A program made the translations under genes and the position numbers. A stretch of 64,000 nucleotides of DNA from Streptomyces sulfonofaciens (lineage in GTDB: Bacteria > Actinomycetota > Actinomycetes > Streptomycetales > Streptomycetaceae). Position 1 is the first letter of the stretch, and every line of letters begins with the position of its first letter. The stretch lies in NCBI RefSeq assembly GCF_014656295.1, contig NZ_BNCD01000010.1, positions 251,754 through 315,753 of the forward strand. Direction: 5' to 3'. The notes under the pieces were generated by a model. That model ran no database searches. It saw only the letters and a program-made list of their open reading frames with translations, and was not told the DNA's origin. Shown piece after piece: positions 1 to 8,308 of this stretch.

Positions 1-1761
1 GGGCAGGCACGCCTCGGCGACCGTCCGGCCCTCCAGCAGCGGGTTGCCCGCGACCTCGACCGAGGAGAAGATCAGGACGCGTCTGCCGACCGGGATGGCG
101 CCCAGGACCTCGCGCCCCATCATCGCGCCGCCGAAGGCGGGGGCGGCCAGCGCCGAGACGGACCTGCTGCGGGTCTGCGCCGCGGGATAGGCGTCGCGCA
201 GGGTGCCGTAGACGGTCGCCGCGAAGTCGTCGTCGAACAGCCGCATCACCACACGGACCTCGGGCCTGATGTGCCGGGCGTTGAGGACGGCCTCCAGGTT
301 CGTGGCGTCGTCGCTGGTGAGCGCCATCAGGGCACGCGCCCGTTCGAGGCGGGACTGCTCCATGACACCCGGTTCCGAGACGTCGCCGATCACCGTGGGC
401 ACATGGTGGGCGCGGGCGAGGGCGACGCCCCGGGCTTCCGGATCGCGCTCGACGCACACGACGGGGATGTCCAGTTCGAGCAGCCGGGAGAGCACGCGCG
501 TGCCGACCTTGCCGAGGCCCAGCAGGACGACGTGGCCGGACATGTTCCGGGGCGGCCCGGCCAGGCCCGAACTCGCGCGGAAGTTCCCGTACACCTCGAG
601 CACGGCCGCGAGGAGCAGCGGCAGGAGCAGCATTCCGGCCAGAGCGCACAGGAGTTGGAGGATCTGTACGACGGCGGGCTGTCCCTCGGCAGGGTCGTTG
701 ATGGCGAAGACGTCGAGCAGTGTCGTGTACGCGGCGTGCAGGGGACTGCTCCGCCGGCTCACGTACCAGTTCACGGCGGCGAGCAGCACCACCGCCGTCC
801 CCACCGAGGCGAAGGCGACGCCGAGGCGGCGGGAGAGGAACAGCCGCAGGGGCAGGCGCGGCAGCCGCGCCGACGGGGCGAGGGTCTGGGGGCGGTGGCT
901 CACGGCCTCCAGGACGACGGCGCCGCGCTTCGGTGCGGCGGCCGCCACGGTGGACTCGTCCGGCAGGATCAGGGGGCCGTCGATCATGCTGCCCATGGCC
1001 CGTTCGTCGGACTGCTCGGCCGAGTCGGGCAGCAGGGCGAGGGTGGCGAGCGGGTCGCGCCGGCCCGCGGTCGCGACGGTGCGCTGCTTCGCCCGCAGCA
1101 GCATGCCGTCGGCGTGGATGATCTTCTCGTTGCCGACGACCGCCGCGGCGACGAGCGAGGGTGCCGCGGTGTCCGCGTCGGACAGTACGGTGGTGGACAC
1201 GTCGACCTGCGACGAGGCCAGGGACGGGTTGCGGATCCGCACCGCGCGGTCGAGCAGGGCCTCGACGTGCCGGCCCAGTGCGCGGTTGAAGAGCCTGATG
1301 ACCAGGCGCACCTCGGGGTTGATCCGGCGGGCCCGCAGGGCGACGTGGATGTTGAACTGGTCGTCGCCGGAGGTGAGCGCGAGGGCGGTCGCCGTCTCGA
1401 TGCCCGCTGCACGCAGCGCCGTCTCGTCGGGTTCCGGCGCCTCCACGGCCCTGACCGACAGGCGGGGATCCCGTACCAGCCGGCCGAACCGCGGGCCGTG
1501 GCCGCTCGTCAGGGACGGCAGGACCACCGTCACGTCCTGGCCGTACACGGACGCCAGCTCGTGGGTGAGCCGTTGGGCGAGCGCGTTGTCGCCGCAGACC
1601 ACCATGTGCCCGCCGTCGCCCCCGTCATGGCCGCCACCGCCACCGCCCCCGGTGCCACCACTGCCGGCGTCACCGCCCCCTGTGCCACCGCTGCCGCTGC
1701 CGTTGTCGTCGGCGGCCACCCGGGTCTCGTCGCCGGTCGCGTGGGCCTGACGCGTGCTCAT
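1..1761 (-). CDS. TrkA-N/RCK-domain ion channel-like protein, C-terminus cut by window edge
   Basis: The reverse strand reads without a stop from an ATG at 1761 to the window edge, so the C-terminus is missing. An in-frame ATG at 1767 is possible, but GAGG sits 6 nt before the 1761 ATG. The first 50 residues are a Gly/Ser/Asp-rich linker. A nucleotide-binding (TrkA-N/RCK) segment beginning MVVCGDNALAQRL follows, then a hydrophobic stretch with two to three likely membrane helices (around 980-600 in DNA), then a second RCK segment with GLGKVGTRVL. The double-RCK plus membrane layout resembles bacterial CASTOR/POLLUX-type ion channels, which gate K+ or Ca2+ by ligand binding. Nothing links it to beta-lactam synthesis, so it is probably a chromosomal neighbour marking the left edge of the cluster. 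Confidence 0.75.
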   Translation of the reverse strand, partial: MSTRQAHATGDETRVAADDNGSGSGGTGGGDAGSGGTGGGGGGGHDGGDGGHMVVCGDNALAQRLTHELASVYGQDVTVVLPSLTSGHGPRFGRLVRDPRLSVRAVEAPEPDETALRAAGIETATALALTSGDDQFNIHVALRARRINPEVRLVIRLFNRALGRHVEALLDRAVRIRNPSLASSQVDVSTTVLSDADTAAPSLVAAAVVGNEKIIHADGMLLRAKQRTVATAGRRDPLATLALLPDSAEQSDERAMGSMIDGPLILPDESTVAAAAPKRGAVVLEAVSHRPQTLAPSARLPRLPLRLFLSRRLGVAFASVGTAVVLLAAVNWYVSRRSSPLHAAYTTLLDVFAINDPAEGQPAVVQILQLLCALAGMLLLPLLLAAVLEVYGNFRASSGLAGPPRNMSGHVVLLGLGKVGTRVLSRLLELDIPVVCVERDPEARGVALARAHHVPTVIGDVSEPGVMEQSRLERARALMALTSDDATNLEAVLNARHIRPEVRVVMRLFDDDFAATVYGTLRDAYPAAQTRSRSVSALAAPAFGGAMMGREVLGAIPVGRRVLIFSSVEVAGNPLLEGRTVAEACLP

Positions 1762-2117
1762 ATGCATCCTCGTTGCTGTGGGGCCGCTCGGGGCTCGCCC
1801 GGAGTCGTCACCGTGATGGGCATCGGCGGCGGACCAGGTCTTACCACACCGCGCGAGGAAGGCCGCGCACGGCCACTTCGCCGCCGGCGCGACCGGCTTC
1901 CCAGGAGCGGTGGACGGCCCGCCGGCCGCGCCCGGTACGGTCAGCCCATTGCCGGTACCGAGCCGGTACCGGTGCCGTCGCTGGTACCGGTGACCCCGAG
2001 CGACCCAAGCGACCCAAAGCAACGAAACGGCCCCGAACGGCCCGAACAACCCCCAGCAACCCCGAACAACCCCCCGCAACCCCCAACCCCCAACCCCGAG
2101 CAGCAAGGAGCACGGAA
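1762..2117. other. Intergenic region with GGTACC repeats and a C-rich tract
   Basis: This stretch separates the divergent channel and flavoprotein genes and should hold both promoters. I see three GGTACC hexamers at about 1954-1993 in near-repeated contexts, and then a purine-poor tract (about 2040-2100) dominated by CCCAACCCC-like units. I find no credible gene in it: a reading frame runs in from the flavoprotein gene but is low-complexity Pro/Arg/Thr-rich. I could not assign -35 or -10 boxes with confidence. Confidence 0.5.
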
Positions 2118-3626
2118 GTGGCAGCATCAGTTGATCCGGAACGTACCGAGTGGGATGTCATCGTGCTGGGCGGCGGGGCTGCGGGCGAGAACGCAGCACA
2201 GTACGCCACGCAGTTCTCGGGTCTCGACTCGGTGCTGGTGGAGGGCGAGCTGCTGGGCGGCGAGTGCTCGTACTGGGCCTGCATGCCGAGCAAGGCCCTG
2301 CTGCGGCCCGGCGAGGTCCTCGACGCGGCTCGTCATGTGCCGGGGGTTTCCTCGATCGTCGGGGACGCGCGGCTGGACGTGCCCGCCGTCCTCGCGCGCA
2401 GGGACGCCATCGTCAACGGGCTTTCGGACGCCTCGCAGGTGCAGTGGGCGCTGGGTGCGGGCATCGACGTGATACGCGGATCCGGGCGGCTGGCCGGCGA
2501 GCGGACGGTGGTGGTCAGCACGGCGGCGGGCGGCACACGTACGCTGACGGCCCGCCACGCGGTCGTCGTGGCGACGGGCTCGTTCCCCGCCGTGCCGCGG
2601 ATCGCGGGCCTGCGCGAGGCGCTGCCCTGGGACTCGCGCGACGTGACCAACCTGCACGTGGTGCCGCGTCGCGTGGTCGTCCTGGGCGGCGGCGTGGTCG
2701 GCTGCGAGGCGGCGACGTGGCTGAGTGCGCTCGGCGTCGAGGAGCTGACCGTCGTGTACCGGGGCGCGGAGCTGCTGCCGCGCCAGGAGCCCTTCGCCGG
2801 GCGGCTGGTCGCCGACGGCCTGCGGTCCGCCGGCGTACGTCTGCTGCCGGAGCGCGGCGTCAGCGAAGTGCGCCGCGCCGACGTCCGCGCGACCGGCACG
2901 GGGTTGCCGCACGGCGGTGAGGTCACCGTGCTGCTCGACGACGGCACCACGCTCCTCGCCGACGAGATCGTCGTCGCGACCGGCCGCACCCCGCGCACCG
3001 ACGACATCGGCCTGTCCGCCGTCGGCCTGGCGGACGGCGGCTATCTGGACGTGGACGACCAGCAGACCGTGCGCGGGGTGGACGGTCAGTGGCTGTACGC
3101 CGTCGGCGACGTCTGCGGGCGGGCCCTGCTGACGCACATGGGCAAGTACCAGGCCCGGGTCGCCGGTGAGGTGATCGCGGCACGGGCGGCGGGCCGGAAC
3201 CCGGGAGGTGACGAACCGAGCCGGCTCAGCACCGCGACGGGCCACCGCGCCGTCCCGCAGGTCACCTTCACCTCCCCCGAGGTCGGATCCGTCGGCCCGA
3301 CGGAGGAGGAGGCACGCGCCGCGGGCGTCGACGTGGAGACGGTCGAGTACGACCTGGCCGCCCTCGCCGGCACGTACCTGCTCAAGGAGGACTACACGGG
3401 CCGGGCCAAACTGGTCATCGAGCGCTCGACGGACACCCTGATCGGGGCGACGTTCGCGGGCACCGGGATCGCGGAACTCGTCCACGCGGCGACCACCGCC
3501 GTCGTCGCCCGCATGACGGTGTCGTCACTGTGGCATGCGGTGCCCAGCTATCCGACCGTCAGCGAGATCTGGCTCCGCCTGCTGGAGACGCTGGAGGCGC
3601 AGCGCAGGAAGACCGAAAGGGGCTGA
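2118..3626 (+). CDS. FAD/NAD(P)-dependent pyridine nucleotide-disulfide oxidoreductase (dihydrolipoamide dehydrogenase-like)
   Basis: Predicted 502 aa. I take the GTG at 2118 because AAGGAG (2105-2110) lies 7 nt upstream and the protein then starts just before the FAD-binding loop (VLGGGAAGENAA, residues 16-27). The redox pair is present as GGECSYWACMPSK (Cys50 and Cys55). A second NAD(P) loop (VVLGGGVVGCEAA) follows mid-protein, then the C-terminal interface domain. The usual His-Pro-Thr-x-x-Glu catalytic tail motif reads as Tyr-Pro-Thr-Val-Ser-Glu here, so the general-base histidine of lipoamide dehydrogenases appears replaced. The substrate may therefore not be lipoamide. It is monocistronic and followed by a strong hairpin. 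It is probably a housekeeping gene outside the cluster. Confidence 0.85.
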   Translation: MAASVDPERTEWDVIVLGGGAAGENAAQYATQFSGLDSVLVEGELLGGECSYWACMPSKALLRPGEVLDAARHVPGVSSIVGDARLDVPAVLARRDAIVNGLSDASQVQWALGAGIDVIRGSGRLAGERTVVVSTAAGGTRTLTARHAVVVATGSFPAVPRIAGLREALPWDSRDVTNLHVVPRRVVVLGGGVVGCEAATWLSALGVEELTVVYRGAELLPRQEPFAGRLVADGLRSAGVRLLPERGVSEVRRADVRATGTGLPHGGEVTVLLDDGTTLLADEIVVATGRTPRTDDIGLSAVGLADGGYLDVDDQQTVRGVDGQWLYAVGDVCGRALLTHMGKYQARVAGEVIAARAAGRNPGGDEPSRLSTATGHRAVPQVTFTSPEVGSVGPTEEEARAAGVDVETVEYDLAALAGTYLLKEDYTGRAKLVIERSTDTLIGATFAGTGIAELVHAATTAVVARMTVSSLWHAVPSYPTVSEIWLRLLETLEAQRRKTERG

Positions 3627-3664
3627 CCGAGGCCAACGGCGCGGACACCCGAGCGGGCGGTTCT

Positions 3665-3703
3665 CGGGGGTTGGGTCTGAGGGGCCCTCAGACCCAACCC
3701 CCG
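3665..3703. terminator. Strong bidirectional hairpin between convergent genes
   Basis: The 39-bp sequence is a perfect inverted repeat with 19-bp arms (left arm begins CGGGGGTTGGGTCTGAGGG) around one central base. It lies 39 nt after the flavoprotein stop and 15 nt beyond the stop of the convergent endonuclease gene, so it can serve both. Confidence 0.85.
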
Positions 3704-3717
3704 AAACCGTCACCGTC

Positions 3718-5130
3718 CTATGCCTCCTGCAGGAAATTCCGGTGCCGGTGATGGGCCACAACCAGCAGACTCTCCTGCAGTTTGCGTCGGTTACTGCCTC
3801 GTGTCTTGAGTGCGTGGCAGTTAGGGCAGAGGCCGATCATGACTTCTGGGGTGTCCTGGCCCGTACGGGCCAGACCGTTGACGTGGTCGACCTCCAAGAT
3901 CGGCTGGTCCGCGTCAGTGCGTTCGAGTGGGTGCCCCAGGCAGGAGGGGTTTTCGCAGCGGCCTTCGCTGCGCAGTAGCACGGCTTCGCGGGCAGCGGGT
4001 GAGCGAAGGTGACGCTCCACCTGCGCGAGCGTCGATCGGCGGTTTCGGCCGGCTGCGGTCCGGCGTGCGGCATCCGTCAGCCGCTTGTACCTTTCGCGGG
4101 TGCTGGTTCCCTCTTGCTGCGGTTCCGAGTCCACCTCGATGGGAATGACGTCCAGGGAATCGTCGTGGAGCTGACCGTCGTCTTGGGTGAGGGCTTCGAT
4201 GACCTCCGAGGGCCAGGTCTCCCGCATCGGCGAGGGAATGGGTGCGAGGATCCACACGTACTCCCGGCGCGGCTGGCCGTCCTGTCCACGGCCCCAGCGC
4301 CGGCGGCGCTGGACGATGACGGCCCAGGTCTCGAACGTCCAGTGGCCTTTGTAGGGCTTGTGCCAGTAACGCAGGGCCTTCTGCTGCTCCTGGTGCTCCG
4401 CCATGGCGCGGTTGCCTGCGGTCAAGGATTGATGGCCGGACAGACCGTCACCGGTGTAGGCGATCCAGTCCGTCTCGGGTATGCGCTGGTCGGCGTATGG
4501 ACCCTTGTCATCCGAGTAGACGGTGAGGATGCCGTCAGCGAGCGGAGTTATTCCCAGCACGCGGTTGCCGCCGTACACGTCGGCGATGGCGCCGCGATGC
4601 GGGTAAGACTCACCGGGAAGGGGACGCAAGCTCGGGGCGATCCGTCCGGCCATCAGCTCGTTCAGGCCCAGGGCTTCCAGGAGCGGAATGGGCGTACGGC
4701 TGAAGAAGCGTACGAGCAGAGTGCTCATCGCCCATGCCGCTAGTTCCGGGGCTTCCGTGAGCAGGTCGTAGTCGCGCTTCGGCAGGCCGGCTAGAGGGTT
4801 CAGCTCATCCAACGCAGAGAGTTGCGGGCGTCGTCCCTGGCTCGTCAAGTGGAGCTCTGTGGCGTCCGCCACCTCCCACAGCTTGTTCTTCTGGAGGGCC
4901 CAGAAGGGATACAGCACACCCTGCTCACCTTCTGTTACCCCGGCGAATGCGGTGAGCAGCGGTCCCACGGCCTCTTTGATCACCGACCAGGGTTGCTTAC
5001 GCGGACGTCCGTGTACGGCTTGGGCTATGGCCCACAGAAGCAGCAGTGGGCGGTGCAGCGGTTGACCTGTGTGACGGTGGGCGGGTTTCAGCTTGGCTAT
5101 TCGCTCGATCAGGTCCCGTCCATCGGTCAC
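3718..5130 (-). CDS. ScoMcrA-like type IV restriction endonuclease (sulfur-binding/SRA-like/HNH)
   Basis: Predicted 470 aa from a GTG at 5130, with GGAG 7 nt upstream. Three parts can be seen. The N-terminal 150 residues (HRPLLLLWAIAQAVHGRPRK) resemble the phosphorothioate-binding domain of Streptomyces ScoMcrA-type enzymes. A central SRA/YDG-like segment (about 165-300) contains HRGAIADVYGG, ADQRIPETDWIAYTGDG and a conserved WxFETWAVIV core. The C-terminal HNH nuclease has zinc pairs C-x4-C (CENPSCLG) and C-x2-CH (CPNCHAL) around EVDHVNGLARTG. Known relatives cut DNA carrying phosphorothioate or methyl-cytosine. It is monocistronic, with a palindrome in its promoter. It shows no tie to antibiotic synthesis and is probably a defence gene at the cluster edge. 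The sulfur-binding assignment is by resemblance only. Confidence 0.75.
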   Translation of the reverse strand: MTDGRDLIERIAKLKPAHRHTGQPLHRPLLLLWAIAQAVHGRPRKQPWSVIKEAVGPLLTAFAGVTEGEQGVLYPFWALQKNKLWEVADATELHLTSQGRRPQLSALDELNPLAGLPKRDYDLLTEAPELAAWAMSTLLVRFFSRTPIPLLEALGLNELMAGRIAPSLRPLPGESYPHRGAIADVYGGNRVLGITPLADGILTVYSDDKGPYADQRIPETDWIAYTGDGLSGHQSLTAGNRAMAEHQEQQKALRYWHKPYKGHWTFETWAVIVQRRRRWGRGQDGQPRREYVWILAPIPSPMRETWPSEVIEALTQDDGQLHDDSLDVIPIEVDSEPQQEGTSTRERYKRLTDAARRTAAGRNRRSTLAQVERHLRSPAAREAVLLRSEGRCENPSCLGHPLERTDADQPILEVDHVNGLARTGQDTPEVMIGLCPNCHALKTRGSNRRKLQESLLVVAHHRHRNFLQEA

Positions 5131-5141
5131 TGCACTACTCC

Positions 5142-5167
5142 AGTCCTCTAGTACTACTAGTAGGACT
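5142..5167. promoter_or_regulatory. Palindromic operator-like element upstream of the HNH endonuclease gene
   Basis: AGTCCT, CTAGTA, a central C, TACTAG, T, AGGACT forms a nearly perfect 26-bp dyad 12-37 nt upstream of the GTG start. It is AT-richer than its surroundings. Its position suggests an autoregulatory or controller-type binding site. The regulator is not identifiable in this window. Confidence 0.5.
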
Positions 5168-5266
5168 ATCTGACCAGACCGCGCTGACAGTGCTCCCCGG
5201 CCTGCGACTTTTCTAGATGGCGGCGGCCGCGTGTGCGTTCACGGTGCTGTCGAGAGGAGTGATCCC

Positions 5267-5302
5267 GGCGGCCGCACGGCAAGGGTCCGCCGCACGGCCG
5301 CC
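5267..5302 (-). terminator. Hairpin after the D-Ala-D-Ala carboxypeptidase gene
   Basis: Two 14-nt arms (GGCGGCCGCACGGC and GCCGCACGGCCGCC) pair with two central mismatches around an 8-nt loop, starting 7 nt past the stop codon of the leftward carboxypeptidase gene. Confidence 0.6.
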
Positions 5303-5308
5303 TGCTTG

Positions 5309-7840
5309 TCAGAACCGGGTCAGCTTCGTGCCGAACGACGGCTCGGCGAGGTCGGTTTTCAGGGCCACCGGCACCTGCTGTGCCGCGGCTCCGGTGCCGA
5401 CCCTCAGCTCGCCGAGTACGGTGCCCGCCTTCGCCGGACGGGGCACGGTCCTCGCGCCGTCTTCGAAGGTGAGCCGCAGCTTCTGGCCGGGGACGCCCAG
5501 CACCTTGAGGTCCCTGGTGGTCACCACCGGTATGCGGGTGCCGAGTCCGTCGTCCACGTAACCGACGACCTGGCCCTTGCGCACCGCGGTGGCGGAGGTG
5601 AGGGCGTTGCGCACCGCCTCGATGACCTTCTTGCTGTTGTGTTGCACCAGGACCAGGCTGGTGGCGCCGTTGGGGTCCGGACCGGTGGCGTGCTGGTCCA
5701 TCATCGTGCCGATGATCAGCCGTTCCCTGCCGTCCACGGTCTTGTAGGCCGCCCAGGAGAGCGTGCCGCCTGCCGGTGTGTTGGAGCCGGTCTTGATGCC
5801 CCTGATGCCCAGTCCTGCCGTGATCAGGGGCGCGTTGTTGTTGTAGATGCGCCCGTGGCCCGGGATGTCGGCATGGGGCACGGCCACGATCGCGCGGAAG
5901 GCATCCGACTTCATCACCTCCGCGGCCAGTTTGACCTGGTCGACGGCGGTACTGACGGTCGTCTTGTCCAGGCCGCTGGGATCGGTGTAAACGGTGTGCT
6001 TCATGCCGAGCGCCCTGGCCGCGTCGTTCATCTTCTTCGCGAACGCGGTCTGCCCCTTGGAACCGGTGTCCCAACGCGCCAGCAGCCGGGCGATGTTGTT
6101 CCCCGACGGGATCATCAGCATCTTCAGCATGTCCTGCTCGCTGAACTTCTGGCCCGTCGCCAGCCCCACGATGCGCGACTCGTCCTCGGCCTTCCCGTCC
6201 TCCACGGTCTGGGCGTCGACCGTGATCCGGGGCCCCTTCTCGTCCTTCTTGAGGGGGTGGTCGCGGAGGATCACATAGGCCGTCATGATCTTGGCGATGC
6301 TCGCCGTCGGGACCGGCTTCTCCGCCCCGAACGTCCCGACGGTGCCCAGGCCCGCGACCATGACGGCGGCCTGCCCCTTCTCGGGCCACGGGATCGCGAG
6401 CCTGCCGCCCGGGATGGTGAACGACGATGTGCTCGCGTCGGCGGTGAGGGTCGGATCCGGCAGCGGACGGAGGGTCTGCACGGTGACGAGGACCAGACCG
6501 ACGAGTACGAGGAACACCACGAGCGGTGCCAGGATGCCGATCCTGCTCACGAGGGCGCGGGCCCGGGACGAGCGTGGCACGAGGGTGCCGGCCAGTTGCG
6601 CGAGGAGGGCGATCGGGAGCTGGGGGCGCGACTGGTCCGCGGACTGGTGGTGCGTGGGCTGGTGGTCCGTGGACTGGTGGTGCGTGGGCCGCGGTTCGGG
6701 CCGGTGCGGCTCGGCCCACTGCGGCAGGGGCCGCCGGAGTTCGGCCCACGGCGGTGCGGGGCGCCGCTCCTCCGGCCGCCGGAGTTCGGACTGCCGCCCG
6801 ACTGCCGGCCGTGCGGACTCGGACTGCGGGGGCCCGGACCGTGACGGCTCGGACCGTGGGAAGCCGGACCGTGAGGGCTCGTCCCGCGTGGCGGGGACAT
6901 CCCGGGGGTCGGCGGGCCTGGCCGAGGGAGCCGGGCGTGACCGTGCCGCGGGGGGCCGGTCGGCGAGTGTGGGTGCGCCCGTTGAGCGTTCGGCCGGCAG
7001 CGCCGATCCCCCCGCGGCGGTCGGCACCGCACCCTTCTCGGCACCGTCTGCCTCGCCAGCCTCGCCTGTGTCGCCCGTGGCGCTCGCGTCGTCCGTGGCC
7101 TCCGTGCTGGCCGCGGCGTCCGTCTCGTCCGTCTCGTCCGTGGCGACGGTGCTGTTCCCGCCGCCGACCCCGCCCTTGCCGTCGGCACCGTCCACGCCGT
7201 CCGTGTCGTCCGTGTCGTCCCTGTCGGCGGTGCCGCCCGTGCTGCCGGCCTCCTCAGCGCCGTTCACGCCGCCGGCGCCGCCTACGCCGTCCGGGCCCTC
7301 AGGGCCGTCCGCGGCTTCCGTGCCGGCGGCCCCGTCCGTGCCGGCGGCCCCGTCCGTGCCGGCGGTCCCGTCCGTGCCGGCGGCCCCGTCCGTGCCGTCG
7401 GCCCCGTCCGACGACTCCCGCCCGTCCGACGACTCCCGCCCGCTCGACGGCTTCCGGTCGCTCGACGGCTTCCGCCCGTCCGAGGGCCCGTCAGTTGCTC
7501 CGTCGCGCTCCCGCCGCTCTTTCGCGGGTGACTCGGTCGCCTCCCCGGCCTTCTCGGAAGCCTCGCTCGCGCCGCCGGTCCCGGCCTTCTCCGAGACCTC
7601 GCCGGCGTCTTCGGCCTTCCCGGCCAACCCGCGCGCGCCCGTGGAGGTGGATATCGGTGCTGGTAAAACCCGTGCGGCCGCGGGCTCGGAGGCGGTCGTG
7701 CGGTCGGCCGCCTTACGTGCGGGCCGCCGCGCCGGGGCGCCCGCCTGTGCCGGTGCCGGTGCGGGTGCCAGTTCGTTGCCGGAGGTGCGCGTGGGCGAGT
7801 TGTCCTGATCGGGGGTGTCGTCGGGGGATCGGCCCGCCAT
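5309..7840 (-). CDS. D-alanyl-D-alanine carboxypeptidase (penicillin-binding protein, S11 family) with long disordered N-terminus
   Basis: Predicted 843 aa. The ATG at 7840 (MAGRSPDDTPDQ) is chosen because GAAGGAG lies just upstream and this start is typical of Streptomyces homologues; the frame stays open further upstream. The first 400 or so residues are Asp/Gly/Ala/Ser-rich and repetitive. A single transmembrane helix (IGILAPLVVFLVLVGLVLV) follows. The periplasmic catalytic domain shows the three active-site boxes: SIAK (Ser-x-x-Lys), SGN (in PSGNNIARLL) and KTG (GIKTGSNT). A C-terminal beta-domain follows. Such enzymes trim the pentapeptide stem and bind beta-lactams. It lies beside cmcT, so it may contribute to self-tolerance, but close relatives are ordinary cell-wall genes. 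That role is inference. Confidence 0.88.
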   Translation of the reverse strand: MAGRSPDDTPDQDNSPTRTSGNELAPAPAPAQAGAPARRPARKAADRTTASEPAAARVLPAPISTSTGARGLAGKAEDAGEVSEKAGTGGASEASEKAGEATESPAKERRERDGATDGPSDGRKPSSDRKPSSGRESSDGRESSDGADGTDGAAGTDGTAGTDGAAGTDGAAGTEAADGPEGPDGVGGAGGVNGAEEAGSTGGTADRDDTDDTDGVDGADGKGGVGGGNSTVATDETDETDAAASTEATDDASATGDTGEAGEADGAEKGAVPTAAGGSALPAERSTGAPTLADRPPAARSRPAPSARPADPRDVPATRDEPSRSGFPRSEPSRSGPPQSESARPAVGRQSELRRPEERRPAPPWAELRRPLPQWAEPHRPEPRPTHHQSTDHQPTHHQSADQSRPQLPIALLAQLAGTLVPRSSRARALVSRIGILAPLVVFLVLVGLVLVTVQTLRPLPDPTLTADASTSSFTIPGGRLAIPWPEKGQAAVMVAGLGTVGTFGAEKPVPTASIAKIMTAYVILRDHPLKKDEKGPRITVDAQTVEDGKAEDESRIVGLATGQKFSEQDMLKMLMIPSGNNIARLLARWDTGSKGQTAFAKKMNDAARALGMKHTVYTDPSGLDKTTVSTAVDQVKLAAEVMKSDAFRAIVAVPHADIPGHGRIYNNNAPLITAGLGIRGIKTGSNTPAGGTLSWAAYKTVDGRERLIIGTMMDQHATGPDPNGATSLVLVQHNSKKVIEAVRNALTSATAVRKGQVVGYVDDGLGTRIPVVTTRDLKVLGVPGQKLRLTFEDGARTVPRPAKAGTVLGELRVGTGAAAQQVPVALKTDLAEPSFGTKLTRF
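7319..7410. repeat. 18-bp tandem repeat within the carboxypeptidase gene
   Basis: About five copies of an 18-bp unit close to CGTGCCGGCGGCCCCGTC follow one another; on the coding strand they specify Gly-Thr-Asp-Gly-Ala-Ala-type hexapeptides. Shorter repeats flank it (GACGACTCCCGCCCGTCC twice at about 7411-7440; CTGGTGGTGCGTGG-like units at about 6655-6690). The repeats lie in the predicted disordered linker, where slippage in multiples of three would be tolerated. Confidence 0.8.
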
Positions 7841-8308
7841 TGATGTCTCCTTCGTACGCCGCAGCGCCGCTACGTGCCCGGGCCGGCTGTGCCGCGTCCC
7901 GCTGCCGGGGCCGGTGTTCCTCGCCGGACCGGCCGGGTCTCTGGCGGTCCGACGCGCCCCGGCGGCACTCGTGGGCGAAGGTGCACGGGGACACACGTCG
8001 GACCTGTGGTGATGTTCTGGGTGTGGGTCGTCTGCCGGGCTCCTGCGGGGGGCTTGGGTCCGGCACAGGGGAGGCATGCCCCCGCAGCGTGGACACCGTG
8101 GCTGTGCGGCGGCGGCCAGCGTAACCGATCCCCGTTTCGAAGGTGACGGGGCTGACCAGCCGAAAGCGGGAGGCCCCCCGGTGCGGGGGCGTGCGCACCG
8201 CCGGGGCACCGCGCAAGGCCCCTCGCGCCCTGCCCGCACGCACGGTTGGTGCGGTGTCAGTGCGACACCGGGAGACCCTGTCCGGGCGACAGCGGGAGCC
8301 CCCGTCCG
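7841..8308. other. Intergenic region between cmcT and the carboxypeptidase gene
   Basis: 468 bp separate two leftward genes. It should contain the carboxypeptidase promoter and the end of the cefD-cefE-pcd-cmcT transcript. I see no convincing gene or long inverted repeat in it. Confidence 0.4.
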
